Shown here piece after piece: positions 38,406-46,275 of a stretch of 64,000 nucleotides of DNA (the stretch's first letter is position 1; every line of letters begins with the position of its first letter). The translations under genes and the position numbers were made by a program. The DNA is from JAFGLY01 sp041309225 (lineage in GTDB: Bacteria > Myxococcota_A > UBA796 > JAFGLY01): contig JBFYZZ010000152.1 of NCBI GenBank assembly GCA_041309225.1, forward strand, positions 1 to 64,000, given 5' to 3'. The notes beneath the pieces were generated by a model, which saw only the letters and a program-made list of their open reading frames with translations, made no database searches and was not told the origin of the DNA.

Positions 38406-39173
38406 CTACCGCTTCAGGGCCTGCAGGGTGAACGTGGACTCCGGGAGCGGCACGTCGAACTCGATCCGGTCGTACACGACCTCGGTGAACTCACCGGGAT
38501 CGTCGGCCGGCACGAGGCGCATGCGCGCCGGGATCCGGCGGCCCCCGACCGCGCGCACGTCGTCGAACGTCATGGTGCGCTTGAGCGCTCCCTTCTCGTC
38601 CCAGTAGGTGATCTCCACCGGCAGCTCGTCGGTGGCGCTGATCCTCACCACGATCCGCCCCCAGACCACCGCGGCGTCGGGCTTGGGGATGCAGTCGATC
38701 ACCCATTCCTTCCCGGGATTCTGCTCGGGCCTGGACGTGATGGTGTACGTGAAGTCCTCGGCCATCCGAGAGTCCTTCACCAGGTCGTCGTTCGTGAAGT
38801 GGCTGCCCATCCATGCACCCGAGCGCATGGAGGCCGGCACCTTCATGGTGCGGTCCACCTTGGGCAGGTAGTTCCAGACGTCCTCGCCGACCTTGAGCGT
38901 CGCCATGCCCGCCTCCTTGGCGGGAGCCCGGATCACGACGAGGAAGCGATCCTCGCCCTGGGACCAGGACTCCATGGTGAGGCTGCGGTCGTAGCGGTCG
39001 GTCTTGACGTGCATCGTCAGGGTGCCGTGGCTGGACGCGCCGCGGTGGAGGTCGTCGGTGCGGTCGAGCAGCGCCCGCGCGAGGGCCTCGTCGGAGCCCG
39101 CGGCGCGCACCGGGCCGGCGGAGAGGAGCCCCAGGACGAGGGCGAGGGCGGCGAACAGGCGGGAGGGGCTCAT
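38406..39173 (-). CDS. LolA-like periplasmic lipid/lipoprotein carrier
   Basis: A 255-aa exported protein of the LolA-like outer-membrane lipoprotein-sorting family. It has a signal peptide (MSPSRLFAALALVLGLLSAG). The fold shows HGTLTMHVKTDRYDRSLTME, DVWNYLPKVDRTMKVP and the hallmark MGSHFTNDDLVKDSRMAEDF. EITYWDEKGALKRTMTFDDV is the usual C-terminal half. Its ATG overlaps the ABC ATPase stop (ATGA). It differs from the canonical LolA at 2252, so this is a dedicated second carrier that should accept cargo from the adjacent transporter and deliver it to the outer membrane. Confidence 0.87.
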   Translation of the reverse strand: MSPSRLFAALALVLGLLSAGPVRAAGSDEALARALLDRTDDLHRGASSHGTLTMHVKTDRYDRSLTMESWSQGEDRFLVVIRAPAKEAGMATLKVGEDVWNYLPKVDRTMKVPASMRSGAWMGSHFTNDDLVKDSRMAEDFTYTITSRPEQNPGKEWVIDCIPKPDAAVVWGRIVVRISATDELPVEITYWDEKGALKRTMTFDDVRAVGGRRIPARMRLVPADDPGEFTEVVYDRIEFDVPLPESTFTLQALKR

Positions 39174-39871
39174 GCCTCGGCCTCCTTGGTCTCGTCGGCA
39201 GCCACCCGGCCGTCCACCAGGCGGATCAGCCGGTGCGCGTGGGCCATGACACGGGGATCGTGGGTGGAGAAGACGAAGGTCACGCCCTGATCCCGGTTGA
39301 GGCGGGCCATCAGGTCGAGCAGGCGCTCGGCCGTCTCGGAGTCGACGTTGGCGGTGGGCTCGTCGGCGAGCACCACGGCGGGGCTCGAGGCGATGGCGCG
39401 GGCGATGGCCACGCGTTGCTGCTGGCCCCCCGACATCTGGTTGGGCCGCCGGTCCTCCAGCCCCTCCAACCCGACCTCGGCCAGGAGGGCCCGGACCCTG
39501 CGGCGGCGCTCGGCGCCGGGGACACCCTGCAGGACCAGCACCGACTCGGCGTTCTCCAGCGCGGAGAGCACCGGGATGAGGTTGTAGGCCTGGAACACGA
39601 ACCCGATGCGGTCACGGCGCAGGCGCGCGAGCTCCCGCCGGGACAACCGGCCGAGGTCCTGGCCCTCCAGCCGGATCGTGCCTGAGGAGGGGCGGTCGAG
39701 GGCGCCGATGAGGTTGAGGGCGGTGGTCTTGCCCGAACCCGAGGGGCCGCAGATGGCCACGAACTCGCCCTTCTCGATGCGGAGATCGAGCCCGCGCAGG
39801 GCGGGCACGCTCACGGAGCCCTGCCGGTAGACCTTGGTCACGCCCGTGCACTCGACGATGGGTACGCTCAT
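39170..39871 (-). CDS. ABC transporter ATPase (LolD/MacB type)
   Basis: A 233-aa ATP-binding subunit that powers the two adjacent FtsX-type permeases. Walker A is GPSGSGKTTALN, the Q loop is FQAYNLIPVLSALEN, the signature motif is MSGGQQQRVAIARA and Walker B is VVLADEPTANVDS; the H-loop His is in STHDPRVMAHA. All residues needed for hydrolysis are present. It lies 1 nt after the permease stop and overlaps the LolA-like gene. Sequence places it in the MacB/LolD/FtsE group, which act mechanically on periplasmic substrates rather than importing them. Confidence 0.95.
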   Translation of the reverse strand: MSVPIVECTGVTKVYRQGSVSVPALRGLDLRIEKGEFVAICGPSGSGKTTALNLIGALDRPSSGTIRLEGQDLGRLSRRELARLRRDRIGFVFQAYNLIPVLSALENAESVLVLQGVPGAERRRRVRALLAEVGLEGLEDRRPNQMSGGQQQRVAIARAIASSPAVVLADEPTANVDSETAERLLDLMARLNRDQGVTFVFSTHDPRVMAHAHRLIRLVDGRVAADETKEAEA

Positions 39872-39872
39872 C

Positions 39873-41123
39873 TCACACCACCTTGATGGACTCGACGGGT
39901 TCGATGCGGCCGACCTTCCAGGCGGGGTACAGGCCGGCCGCGAGCGTGGCGAGGAGGATGGCCAGTGCGATGAACACGGCGTGCTCGGGGAAGATGCCGA
40001 TGCGCATGATCGGATCGAAGCCCACGCCGGCGATGTCGATCGCCTGCCCTTCCTGGCTGAAGGCCCCGGACAGGTCGATGCCGTGCCTGGCCAGGGGGAG
40101 GTACACCGGAAGCGTGAGGAGTACGCCCGTCACCATGCCCAGCACCGCGAGCCACGCGCTCTCCCACATCACGAGGCGGAAGAGCTGGCCCGCCGAGTAG
40201 CCGAGGGCCCGCATGATCCCGAACTCGCGGACCCGTTCCATCACCGAGACGAACAACGTGTTGAAGATGCCGGCACACACGAGGATCGCGACGATCACGG
40301 CCATGACACGGCCACCACCCACCTTCATCGCGATGAAGGAGCGGATCTCCGGGAGCACCTTGTCCCAGGTCAGGACCACGGCGTCCGGCACGAGAGGGGC
40401 GAGGCGCTCCGCGACGGCGTCGCTCCGGCGTGAGTCCGAGAGGAATACCGCCACCTGGGTGGCCTCGGTGGGGTCGTAGCCGAGGACATGCCGGACCGTG
40501 CCGAGGGGCAGGAGGGCCATGCCCACGTCCAGGCTCGGGGTGTGGGTGGTGACGATGCCCGTGAGGCGCTCCATGCCGGCCACGATCTCGCCATGGCGAT
40601 CGGTGAGCGTGAAGACGACCTTGTCGCCGAGCTCGGCGCCCAGGTTGCGGGCCAGCGTGCTCCCGAGCACGATCCCCCTCGCGTCGGCGGAGGGCAACAT
40701 CTCTCCCGCCACGATCGCGTCCCGGAAGCGCATCGTCTGCTCGGTCTCGGCGGCCGGGTCGAAGGCGATGAACAGGGCGCCGAAGCTGTCGTCGGAGGTG
40801 GACAGCATCGTCATGCCCGAGGTCCGGTCCACGGCCGTGGACACCCGGCGGTCCGCCTTGGCCGCGGCCCGCTTGTCGTCGGTGGCCCGGACGGTGTGGG
40901 TCAGGGTGGGGCTGTCGGCGTACTCCGGGTGCTGGACCGTGACGTGGCCCGAACCCAACCGCGCCGCGGTGTCGATGAAGTCCGAGAACGAGCGATCCTG
41001 GGTCGCCGTCATGATCACGGCGAAGAAGGAGCCGAAGCCGATGGCCACGAGCGTCAGCGCCGTGCGCATCCGGTGCCGCCACAGGTTGCGCCACGCCATC
41101 CGGTACAGCGCGGGTCCGGTCAT
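39873..41123 (-). CDS. ABC transporter permease, FtsX/MacB fold (second permease)
   Basis: A 416-aa inner-membrane subunit: a first transmembrane helix near the start (MRTALTLVAIGFGSFFAVIM), a periplasmic MacB-type domain of about 230 residues, then three transmembrane helices in the FtsX domain (VMERVREFGIMRALGYSAGQ coupling segment). ATG 41123 has GGAGG 5 nt upstream; a GTG two codons earlier is less likely. It is co-linear with the other permease (13-nt gap) and the ATPase. The pair would form a heterodimer like LolC/LolE. Confidence 0.9.
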   Translation of the reverse strand: MTGPALYRMAWRNLWRHRMRTALTLVAIGFGSFFAVIMTATQDRSFSDFIDTAARLGSGHVTVQHPEYADSPTLTHTVRATDDKRAAAKADRRVSTAVDRTSGMTMLSTSDDSFGALFIAFDPAAETEQTMRFRDAIVAGEMLPSADARGIVLGSTLARNLGAELGDKVVFTLTDRHGEIVAGMERLTGIVTTHTPSLDVGMALLPLGTVRHVLGYDPTEATQVAVFLSDSRRSDAVAERLAPLVPDAVVLTWDKVLPEIRSFIAMKVGGGRVMAVIVAILVCAGIFNTLFVSVMERVREFGIMRALGYSAGQLFRLVMWESAWLAVLGMVTGVLLTLPVYLPLARHGIDLSGAFSQEGQAIDIAGVGFDPIMRIGIFPEHAVFIALAILLATLAAGLYPAWKVGRIEPVESIKVV

Positions 41124-41136
41124 GGGCACCTCCTTC

Positions 41137-42360
41137 CTACCGTTGGTTCCGCATGGCTTCGACGGGCTGGATGCGGGCAGCCTTGAGCGCCGGGTAGAGC
41201 ACCGCGAGGACCACGATCACGAGGAGCAGGACCACCGGCAGGCTCAGGCCTTCGACGGTGTAGATCCCCTTCCATACGGGCCGCATGACCACCCCCATCA
41301 TGTCGATCCCTCCGACGCTCCCCATGTCGATGCCGTGGGTGGATATGAACCACGTCGTGGGAAGGGCGATCAGGCCTCCGGCCACCACGGCCACGGCCGC
41401 CTGGAGCAGGCTCTCCACCAGGATGAGCGCGAACACCCGGAAGGGGCCGGCGCCGAGGGCCTTCAACACCCCGAACTCACGGATCCGCTCGAAGACGGCC
41501 ATGAGCATGGCGTTGAGCACCAGGATGGCCACCGCGAGGTAGATGATCACGTAGATGACGCTCATGAAGACCTGGGTGGAGTCGAGCATCTGGCCCACCA
41601 CGGGCTGGATCTCGCGCCAGGTCATCACCCGTGCACCGTCTCCGGCCACGCCCGCCACCGCCGCCTTGGCCGTGTCGAGCAGCACCTCCGGCGGCCGGCG
41701 CACGACGATCTCGTGGGCTCCGAGGGGCAGGACCATGAGCTCCCGGAAGCTGTCGGCGAGCAGGAAGACGGTGCCCCGGTCGGTACCCGCCGCCACGCTG
41801 CCGAGCACGCCCCGGACGGTGTAGAGGTCGTTGCACATGCTGCCGTCGGTTCCCTGGGAGAGCACCACCAGCTCCCCGCCCACACCCACCGACAGGGCCC
41901 GGGCGAGCCCCTGGCCGATCACGACACCCTTGGGATCGGCCGGATCGAGCCACGCGCCGCCCGGCTTCACGTGCTGGGCGAGGCGGGTGATCCGAGCCTC
42001 CCGCACCGGATCGAGGCCGCGGAGCGTGATCCCGGAGGAGAACTCGGCGGAGGCGGCGAGGCCTCCTCCGAGGAGCCGGGGTGCAGCCGGGTACCCCAAA
42101 CCTTCGATCCTCTCGAGGATCGCATCGGCGTCGGGCAGGACCTCGTGGAGCGACGGGCGCTCCAGGTATGTGGGGGTGTGGACCTGGAGATCGCCGGTCT
42201 CCAACTGGACGAAATCGTCCTGCATGTTCTGGAGCATGCCGGTGACCAGTCCCGAGTAGTTGAGCTCCACCCAGAGCGCGAGGCCCATGGCGGCGACGGT
42301 GACCCACGTGCGGCGCTGGTTCCGCCAGATGTTGCGCCACGCCATGACGATCAGGTTCAT
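41137..42360 (-). CDS. ABC transporter permease, FtsX/MacB fold (first permease)
   Basis: A 407-aa inner-membrane subunit with an N-terminal helix (TWVTVAAMGLALWVELNYSG), a periplasmic domain, and a C-terminal FtsX domain with three helices around the coupling segment VFERIREFGVLKALGAGPFR. Its ATG overlaps the tetR stop by 4 nt (ATGA), so it is translated together with the repressor. It is related to but clearly distinct from the second permease, which suggests an asymmetric LolCE-like pair. Confidence 0.9.
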   Translation of the reverse strand: MNLIVMAWRNIWRNQRRTWVTVAAMGLALWVELNYSGLVTGMLQNMQDDFVQLETGDLQVHTPTYLERPSLHEVLPDADAILERIEGLGYPAAPRLLGGGLAASAEFSSGITLRGLDPVREARITRLAQHVKPGGAWLDPADPKGVVIGQGLARALSVGVGGELVVLSQGTDGSMCNDLYTVRGVLGSVAAGTDRGTVFLLADSFRELMVLPLGAHEIVVRRPPEVLLDTAKAAVAGVAGDGARVMTWREIQPVVGQMLDSTQVFMSVIYVIIYLAVAILVLNAMLMAVFERIREFGVLKALGAGPFRVFALILVESLLQAAVAVVAGGLIALPTTWFISTHGIDMGSVGGIDMMGVVMRPVWKGIYTVEGLSLPVVLLLVIVVLAVLYPALKAARIQPVEAMRNQR

Positions 42361-43046
42361 GGGGCCTCCGGGGCGAACCAGGGGAGAAGCGTGTCGTCGG
42401 AGACGAGTAACAGGGAACCCGGACGGGCGCCGAGCACGCGGCAGAGGGCCTCGTCGTGGGCTGCGCAGGCGGCGCGGAGCTCGGCCAGCACCCCGGCGCC
42501 CCGATCCCCGGCCACGGCGCGGCGAGCGAGGAGCTCCGACACGGACATGCCGATGCGCGCCACGATGCGCGCCGCGGTGGCGGGATCGGAGACGGAGAAC
42601 GCTCCCTCGGTCACCCCCTGCTCCACGACCTGGGCGACCAGGGGCTCCGTGGCGGCGAGGTTGGCACCCATGAGGCGGGCCAGGAGCCCGGCGTTGGCCG
42701 GGTCGTACAGGACGCGGCCCAGGTCGACCAGGAGCTCCCGCCGGTCGGACTTCCAGGTGCCGGCCCGGGCGAAGAGGGTGTTCAACTTGTCGACGGCGCC
42801 GAGCGCGGGATCCTCCACGACCGGCCGGAGGGACTCCCTGCCCTCCTCGCGGAGGCGATCCACCAGGGCGCCGAGCAGCGCTTCCTTGGAGCGGTAATGG
42901 TGGTAGAAGGTGCCCTTGGCGATCCCCACCGCGTCGATGACGGACTGGACGGGCGTGCGCGCGTAGCCCCGCGTCATGAAGAGACGCCGGGCGGCGTCGA
43001 GGATCTCGTCGTGACGGACCCGGGCGGGCTTGGTGGTACGAGGCAT
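42357..43046 (-). CDS. TetR-family repressor, first gene of the transporter operon
   Basis: A 229-aa regulator. The helix-turn-helix (about 15-60) is RHDEILDAARRLFMTRGYAR then TPVQSVIDAVGIAKGTFYHH, closely matching the TetR consensus; the larger C-terminal domain would bind a ligand and dimerise. ATG 43046 was chosen because longer starts run through the operator. A perfect palindrome sits 16 nt upstream, implying autoregulation of the whole operon (repressor, two permeases, ATPase, LolA-like protein, barrel). The ligand may be the substrate exported by the system; that is inference. Confidence 0.93.
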   Translation of the reverse strand: MPRTTKPARVRHDEILDAARRLFMTRGYARTPVQSVIDAVGIAKGTFYHHYRSKEALLGALVDRLREEGRESLRPVVEDPALGAVDKLNTLFARAGTWKSDRRELLVDLGRVLYDPANAGLLARLMGANLAATEPLVAQVVEQGVTEGAFSVSDPATAARIVARIGMSVSELLARRAVAGDRGAGVLAELRAACAAHDEALCRVLGARPGSLLLVSDDTLLPWFAPEAP

Positions 43047-43061
43047 GGGCGGGACATTCTT

Positions 43062-43078
43062 ACCGACCGACGGTCGGT
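43062..43078. promoter_or_regulatory. TetR operator at the tetR-transporter operon
   Basis: ACCGACCG-A-CGGTCGGT is a perfect 8-bp inverted repeat with one central base, ending 16 nt before the tetR ATG. A minus-strand -35-like TTGACG lies at 43113-43118, so bound repressor would cover the start region. The same repressor might also affect the divergent promoter at 43135-43164, though that lies 57 bp away. Confidence 0.75.
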
Positions 43079-43134
43079 CGTTCGGCTTACGATTACCTGG
43101 AACGCCAGACACCGTCAAGCGGGTCCGGCGCCGA

Positions 43135-43164
43135 TTGACCCCCGCGGCGGGCGCCCGCTATACT
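43135..43164 (+). promoter_or_regulatory. Strong sigma-70 promoter of the spike-protein operon
   Basis: TTGACC (43135-43140) and TATACT (43159-43164) are separated by 18 nt; each matches 5 of 6 consensus bases. They end 28 nt before the GTG start at 43193. This is the best sigma-70 promoter in the window and faces away from tetR. Confidence 0.65.
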
Positions 43165-43192
43165 CGACCGGTCTCTGGTTGAGGAGGTCGCC

Positions 43193-43849
43193 GTGCCCAA
43201 GGTCACCGACAGGCTCGGCCGTCCGGTGTCCGGCCAGATGCCCGGGCTCGTGGAGGCCCTCGTCACGGACAACCAGGACGAGGACAGCCTCGGGCGGGTG
43301 AAGGTCAAGTTCCCCACGCTGCCCGACATGCCCGAGTCCTACTGGGCGCGTCTCGTGATGCCCATGGCCGGCGCGAAGCGGGGGTGGATGACCATCCCCG
43401 AGGTCGAGGACGAGGTCCTCGTCGCGTTCGTCCACGGTGACGTCAACCACGCCATCGTCCTCGGCTCGCTGTGGAACGGCCAGGACACACCGCCTTACGC
43501 CAACGAGGACGGCGACAACAACCTCCGCGTGTTCCAGTCCCGCTCGGGCCACCGGCTGACCTTCGACGACACCTCCGGATCGGAGCGGATCGAGCTCGTC
43601 ACCAAGGACGAGAAGATCCGCATCGTGCTCGATGCGTCAGGTGAGACCCTCTCCGTCTACGCGGACAAGGACATCATCGTCGAGGCCGGGGGCTCGATCA
43701 CCCTCAAGTGCACGGACCTCAAGCTCGAGGCCTCCAGCAGCGTCTCCATGAAGGCCTCGAGCGAGCTCAAGGCGGAGGCATCCTCAGCCCTGACGGTCCA
43801 GGCCAGCGGCACCCTCACGGTCAAGGGCGCCACCGTCAACGTCAACTAG
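43193..43849 (+). CDS. Phage/T6SS-type baseplate spike protein (gpV/VgrG-like), copy 1
   Basis: A 218-aa protein. An OB-fold of the phage baseplate-V/gp5 type (VEALVTDNQDEDSLGRVKVK, LVMPMAGAKRGWMTIPEVED, GDVNHAIVLGSLWNG) is followed by a C-terminal beta-helix of short repeats (ADKDIIVEAGGSITLKCTDL, KLEASSSVSMKASSELKAEA). Three chains would form a needle, as at the tip of contractile injection systems. It lacks the gp27-like part of full VgrG. GTG 43193 has GGAGG 5 nt upstream. The paralogous copy begins 8 nt after its stop. No sheath, tube or ATPase genes are nearby. Confidence 0.85.
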   Translation: MPKVTDRLGRPVSGQMPGLVEALVTDNQDEDSLGRVKVKFPTLPDMPESYWARLVMPMAGAKRGWMTIPEVEDEVLVAFVHGDVNHAIVLGSLWNGQDTPPYANEDGDNNLRVFQSRSGHRLTFDDTSGSERIELVTKDEKIRIVLDASGETLSVYADKDIIVEAGGSITLKCTDLKLEASSSVSMKASSELKAEASSALTVQASGTLTVKGATVNVN

Positions 43850-43857
43850 GGGTCATC

Positions 43858-44550
43858 ATGGTCCACGGTGTGGTGGTCGGCATCGTCACCGACAACAAGG
43901 ACCCGGCCAACTTCGGCCGGATCAAGGTCCGATTCCCGGTGGACAGCGACACGGACGTGGAGTCGGACTGGGTCCGCCGGATCTCGCCCATGGCCGGGAA
44001 GGACCGGGGACTCGCGATGATCCCCGACATCGGCACCGAGGTGATCCTCGGGTTCGCCTACGAGACGCTCACCCCCTACGTCCTCGGATCGGTCTACAAC
44101 GGCGGGGACGACACGCCGGATCCGTACAAGAACGAGGACGGGCACGACGACCACCGGCGCTTCTGGTCGCGCGCGTCGCACCGCGTGGACTTCGACGACA
44201 CCCAGGGCGCCGAGAAGGTCACGATCGAAGCCACCTCGGAGAGCCAGGCCGTCACGGCCGAGCTCGACGCGAAGGAGGGCACGCTCACGGCCAAGGCCAA
44301 GGGGGACGTCACCCTCGAGGCCGGCGGCAGCCTCACGTTCAAGTGCCAGGAGCTCACGATCGAGGCCGGCGGCGCGGTCTCGCTCAAAGCCAGCGGGGAG
44401 GCGGTGTACGACTCCGGGGGCGGCGCCACCTGGCAGGCCACGGGGGCCGCCGCCCTCAAGGGGAGCATGGTCAACATGAACACCGGCGGCGGCGGCAGCG
44501 CCCAGGCCCCGCCTCCCACCCCCGAGCACAAGCACCCCCCGGTGACGTAG
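43858..44550 (+). CDS. Phage/T6SS-type baseplate spike protein (gpV/VgrG-like), copy 2
   Basis: A 230-aa paralogue of the preceding protein: the same OB-fold (GIVTDNKDPANFGRIKVRFP, VRRISPMAGKDRGLAMIPDI, TPYVLGSVYNGGDDTPDPYK) and a similar repeat needle (TLTAKAKGDVTLEAGGSLTF). It differs at the end, which is Gly/Pro-rich (GGGGSAQAPPPTPEHKHPPV) and contains two His, so it might hold a metal or bind a PAAR-like tip. Two different spikes suggest either a hetero-needle or alternative tips for different cargo. Confidence 0.83.
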   Translation: MVHGVVVGIVTDNKDPANFGRIKVRFPVDSDTDVESDWVRRISPMAGKDRGLAMIPDIGTEVILGFAYETLTPYVLGSVYNGGDDTPDPYKNEDGHDDHRRFWSRASHRVDFDDTQGAEKVTIEATSESQAVTAELDAKEGTLTAKAKGDVTLEAGGSLTFKCQELTIEAGGAVSLKASGEAVYDSGGGATWQATGAAALKGSMVNMNTGGGGSAQAPPPTPEHKHPPVT

Positions 44551-44616
44551 GCGCCTCCTCGCAGGGAGCGCGACGCCCGGCTACCCCTGCGGGTGACCTC
44601 GGGAGCGAGGTGCGGC

Positions 44617-45270
44617 ATGCCCGACCCCAAGCAGAGCGATCTCCTCCTCGCCCGCGTCCGGGACGGCCTCAAGCGGCGGGGTTGGACCACCGCCGTCCTG
44701 GCCTCCAGGGTGGGGATGGAGCGCGGTCGGCTGAGGCGGATCCTGGCAGGGCGCGAGCCGCTCACGGTGGACGAGTTCGGTGCCATCGTGGAGGCGATGG
44801 CGCTGACGCCCGAGGAGATGGGCCTGCCGGCGGGGCTGGCTGCGGGGGAGGCGGCCGGGTCCGCGCCCGAGCCGCCGGACGCCCCGGCGCCGGACGCCCC
44901 CTGGGTGCCCGATCCCGACGGCATCCAGGCCGAGCAGTGCCTCCGCCTGGGCTTCACGTGCGGCATCGATCTGCTGTTCCACGCCCGGACCGCGGAGCTC
45001 GAGGGCAGCGGGGTCCCCCGGGCGATCCTGGCCCGCTTCCCAGAGCGGGTGCCGATCCGTCTCGACGCGGCCTACCATCCCCACAACCGGCCCCGGTACC
45101 TGCCCGAGGGCCTGGAGCTCCGCCTGTCCTTTGACGGCGTGGCCACGTGCCTGTTCCCCTGGTCCTCCATCGAGCAGGTGGTCTTCCTCGTCGAGCGTCC
45201 GGAGCCCGCCGTGGAGCCGGAGCCCCCGGCGCCGGGCGGCCCGCCGAGACTCAGACTGGTGACGTCCTGA
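44617..45270 (+). CDS. HTH protein with a possible SspB-like C-terminal domain
   Basis: A 217-aa protein. Residues ~5-65 are an XRE-type helix-turn-helix (RVRDGLKRRGWTTAVLASRV, RLRRILAGREPLTVDEFGAI). A Pro/Ala/Asp linker follows, then a second domain (about 105-190): RVPIRLDAAYHPHNRPRYLP, ELRLSFDGVATCLFPWSSIE and QVVFLVE. This resembles the SspB (ClpXP adaptor) barrel, whose strand ends in a PW/PF-SAI segment. ATG 44617 has GAGG 8 nt upstream. It follows the spike genes by 66 nt on the same strand, so it may share their promoter. The SspB-like call is tentative. Confidence 0.65.
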   Translation: MPDPKQSDLLLARVRDGLKRRGWTTAVLASRVGMERGRLRRILAGREPLTVDEFGAIVEAMALTPEEMGLPAGLAAGEAAGSAPEPPDAPAPDAPWVPDPDGIQAEQCLRLGFTCGIDLLFHARTAELEGSGVPRAILARFPERVPIRLDAAYHPHNRPRYLPEGLELRLSFDGVATCLFPWSSIEQVVFLVERPEPAVEPEPPAPGGPPRLRLVTS

Positions 45271-45308
45271 CCGGCGGCCCGGGCAGGACACGGGAGGGGC
45301 GTGACCGG

Positions 45309-46121
45309 CTACTCCGCGATGTCCACGTTCCCGGACTCGTCCACGGTCAGGGGCACGTCGCCGAACGGGGTGTCCACGTTGGTGACGGCATCGAGGCCGA
45401 TCCGGACCGAGTCGCCCGTGAGGACGTCGTAGAGGGCTGAGATCACGCTCAGGTTGTCGATCGTGATGGGGAGCGGGACCACCCCGAGGGTGGCCCCCTC
45501 CACGCCGCCCAGATCGAGGAGGCCCGACGCCGCCTCGGTGCCCGCGAGCGAGACGGTGTAGTCGAAGTCGTTGAACCAGAGGGTGGAGCCGTGGTCGTTG
45601 TCGATGTCGAGGTCCAGCGCGAGCTCGATTGCGGAGAGCGTGAGGGACTCCACGCGGAGCTCCCCGAGGTCGATCGTGGGGGTGCGCAGGGCCGGGAAGT
45701 CGCCCCCCGCGTCGTAGGGCAGGTCCACCGCCCCTACGGGCGTGTCGAAGCCGAACGACCCGGTGAGGGCGAAGGGGACGGCGTCGTCGCCCCGCACCGC
45801 CTGGACCAGCTCGTAGACGCTCTCGAAGAGGAGGTCCACGGGGAGGGCCAGCTCGCTCGCGTCGTCGGCCAGGAGCACGAGTCCGTCGGGGTCGTCCCCG
45901 GAGAGGAGCTCCACGCCGCCGAGCGCGAGGCTGTAGTCGAACCGGGCGAGGGGGACCTCCACCGGGTTCGGGTTGTCCACGAGGAACACGAAGTCGGTGC
46001 TCACCTGCGTCCAGTTCACCGACTGCACGTCGAGGCGGTCGAACGTCACGGTGGGCAGGTAGGGATCGAGTTCGGAGCACCCTGAGAGGAGGGCGAGGAG
46101 GGGCAGCAGGCGATGGGACAC
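45309..46121 (-). CDS. WHy/LEA14-domain lipoprotein
   Basis: A 270-aa lipoprotein: signal peptide and lipobox LLSGC (HRLLPLLALLSGCSELDPYL). Two WHy (LEA14-like) beta-sandwich domains follow, each opened by the marker NPNPVEVPLARFDYSLALGG in the first and DNDHGSTLWFNDFDYTVSLA in the second. These desiccation/hypersensitive-response folds are found in many bacterial lipoproteins with unknown partner. GTG 46121 has GGGAGG 6 nt upstream; an earlier ATG at 46160 would disrupt the signal peptide. The protein is very acidic. Confidence 0.85.
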   Translation of the reverse strand: MSHRLLPLLALLSGCSELDPYLPTVTFDRLDVQSVNWTQVSTDFVFLVDNPNPVEVPLARFDYSLALGGVELLSGDDPDGLVLLADDASELALPVDLLFESVYELVQAVRGDDAVPFALTGSFGFDTPVGAVDLPYDAGGDFPALRTPTIDLGELRVESLTLSAIELALDLDIDNDHGSTLWFNDFDYTVSLAGTEAASGLLDLGGVEGATLGVVPLPITIDNLSVISALYDVLTGDSVRIGLDAVTNVDTPFGDVPLTVDESGNVDIAE

Positions 46122-46147
46122 GGAGCCTCCCGGGAGACAGGAAGCGC

Positions 46148-46177
46148 AGGATAGCGCCACGGCGGCACGGCCGACAA
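46148..46177 (-). promoter_or_regulatory. Weak candidate promoter of the WHy lipoprotein gene
   Basis: Minus-strand TTGTCG (46172-46177) and TATCCT (46148-46153) are separated by 18 nt and lie 26 nt upstream of the GTG start. Each box matches 4 of 6 consensus bases. Confidence 0.3.
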
Positions 46178-46275
46178 GGGCAACGTACCCGACGGCCGCT
46201 GGCCGGATGTCGTGACGCTACCTGTGCTTCCGTGGAGCTGCACCTCTGCGCCCGCATCTCCGCCACCCCGCTCCG

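Noticed and set aside
43193..44550. Complete prophage or type VI secretion cluster
   Set aside because: Only the two spike-like proteins are present; no sheath, tube, baseplate, portal, terminase, integrase or ATPase genes and no shift in base composition.
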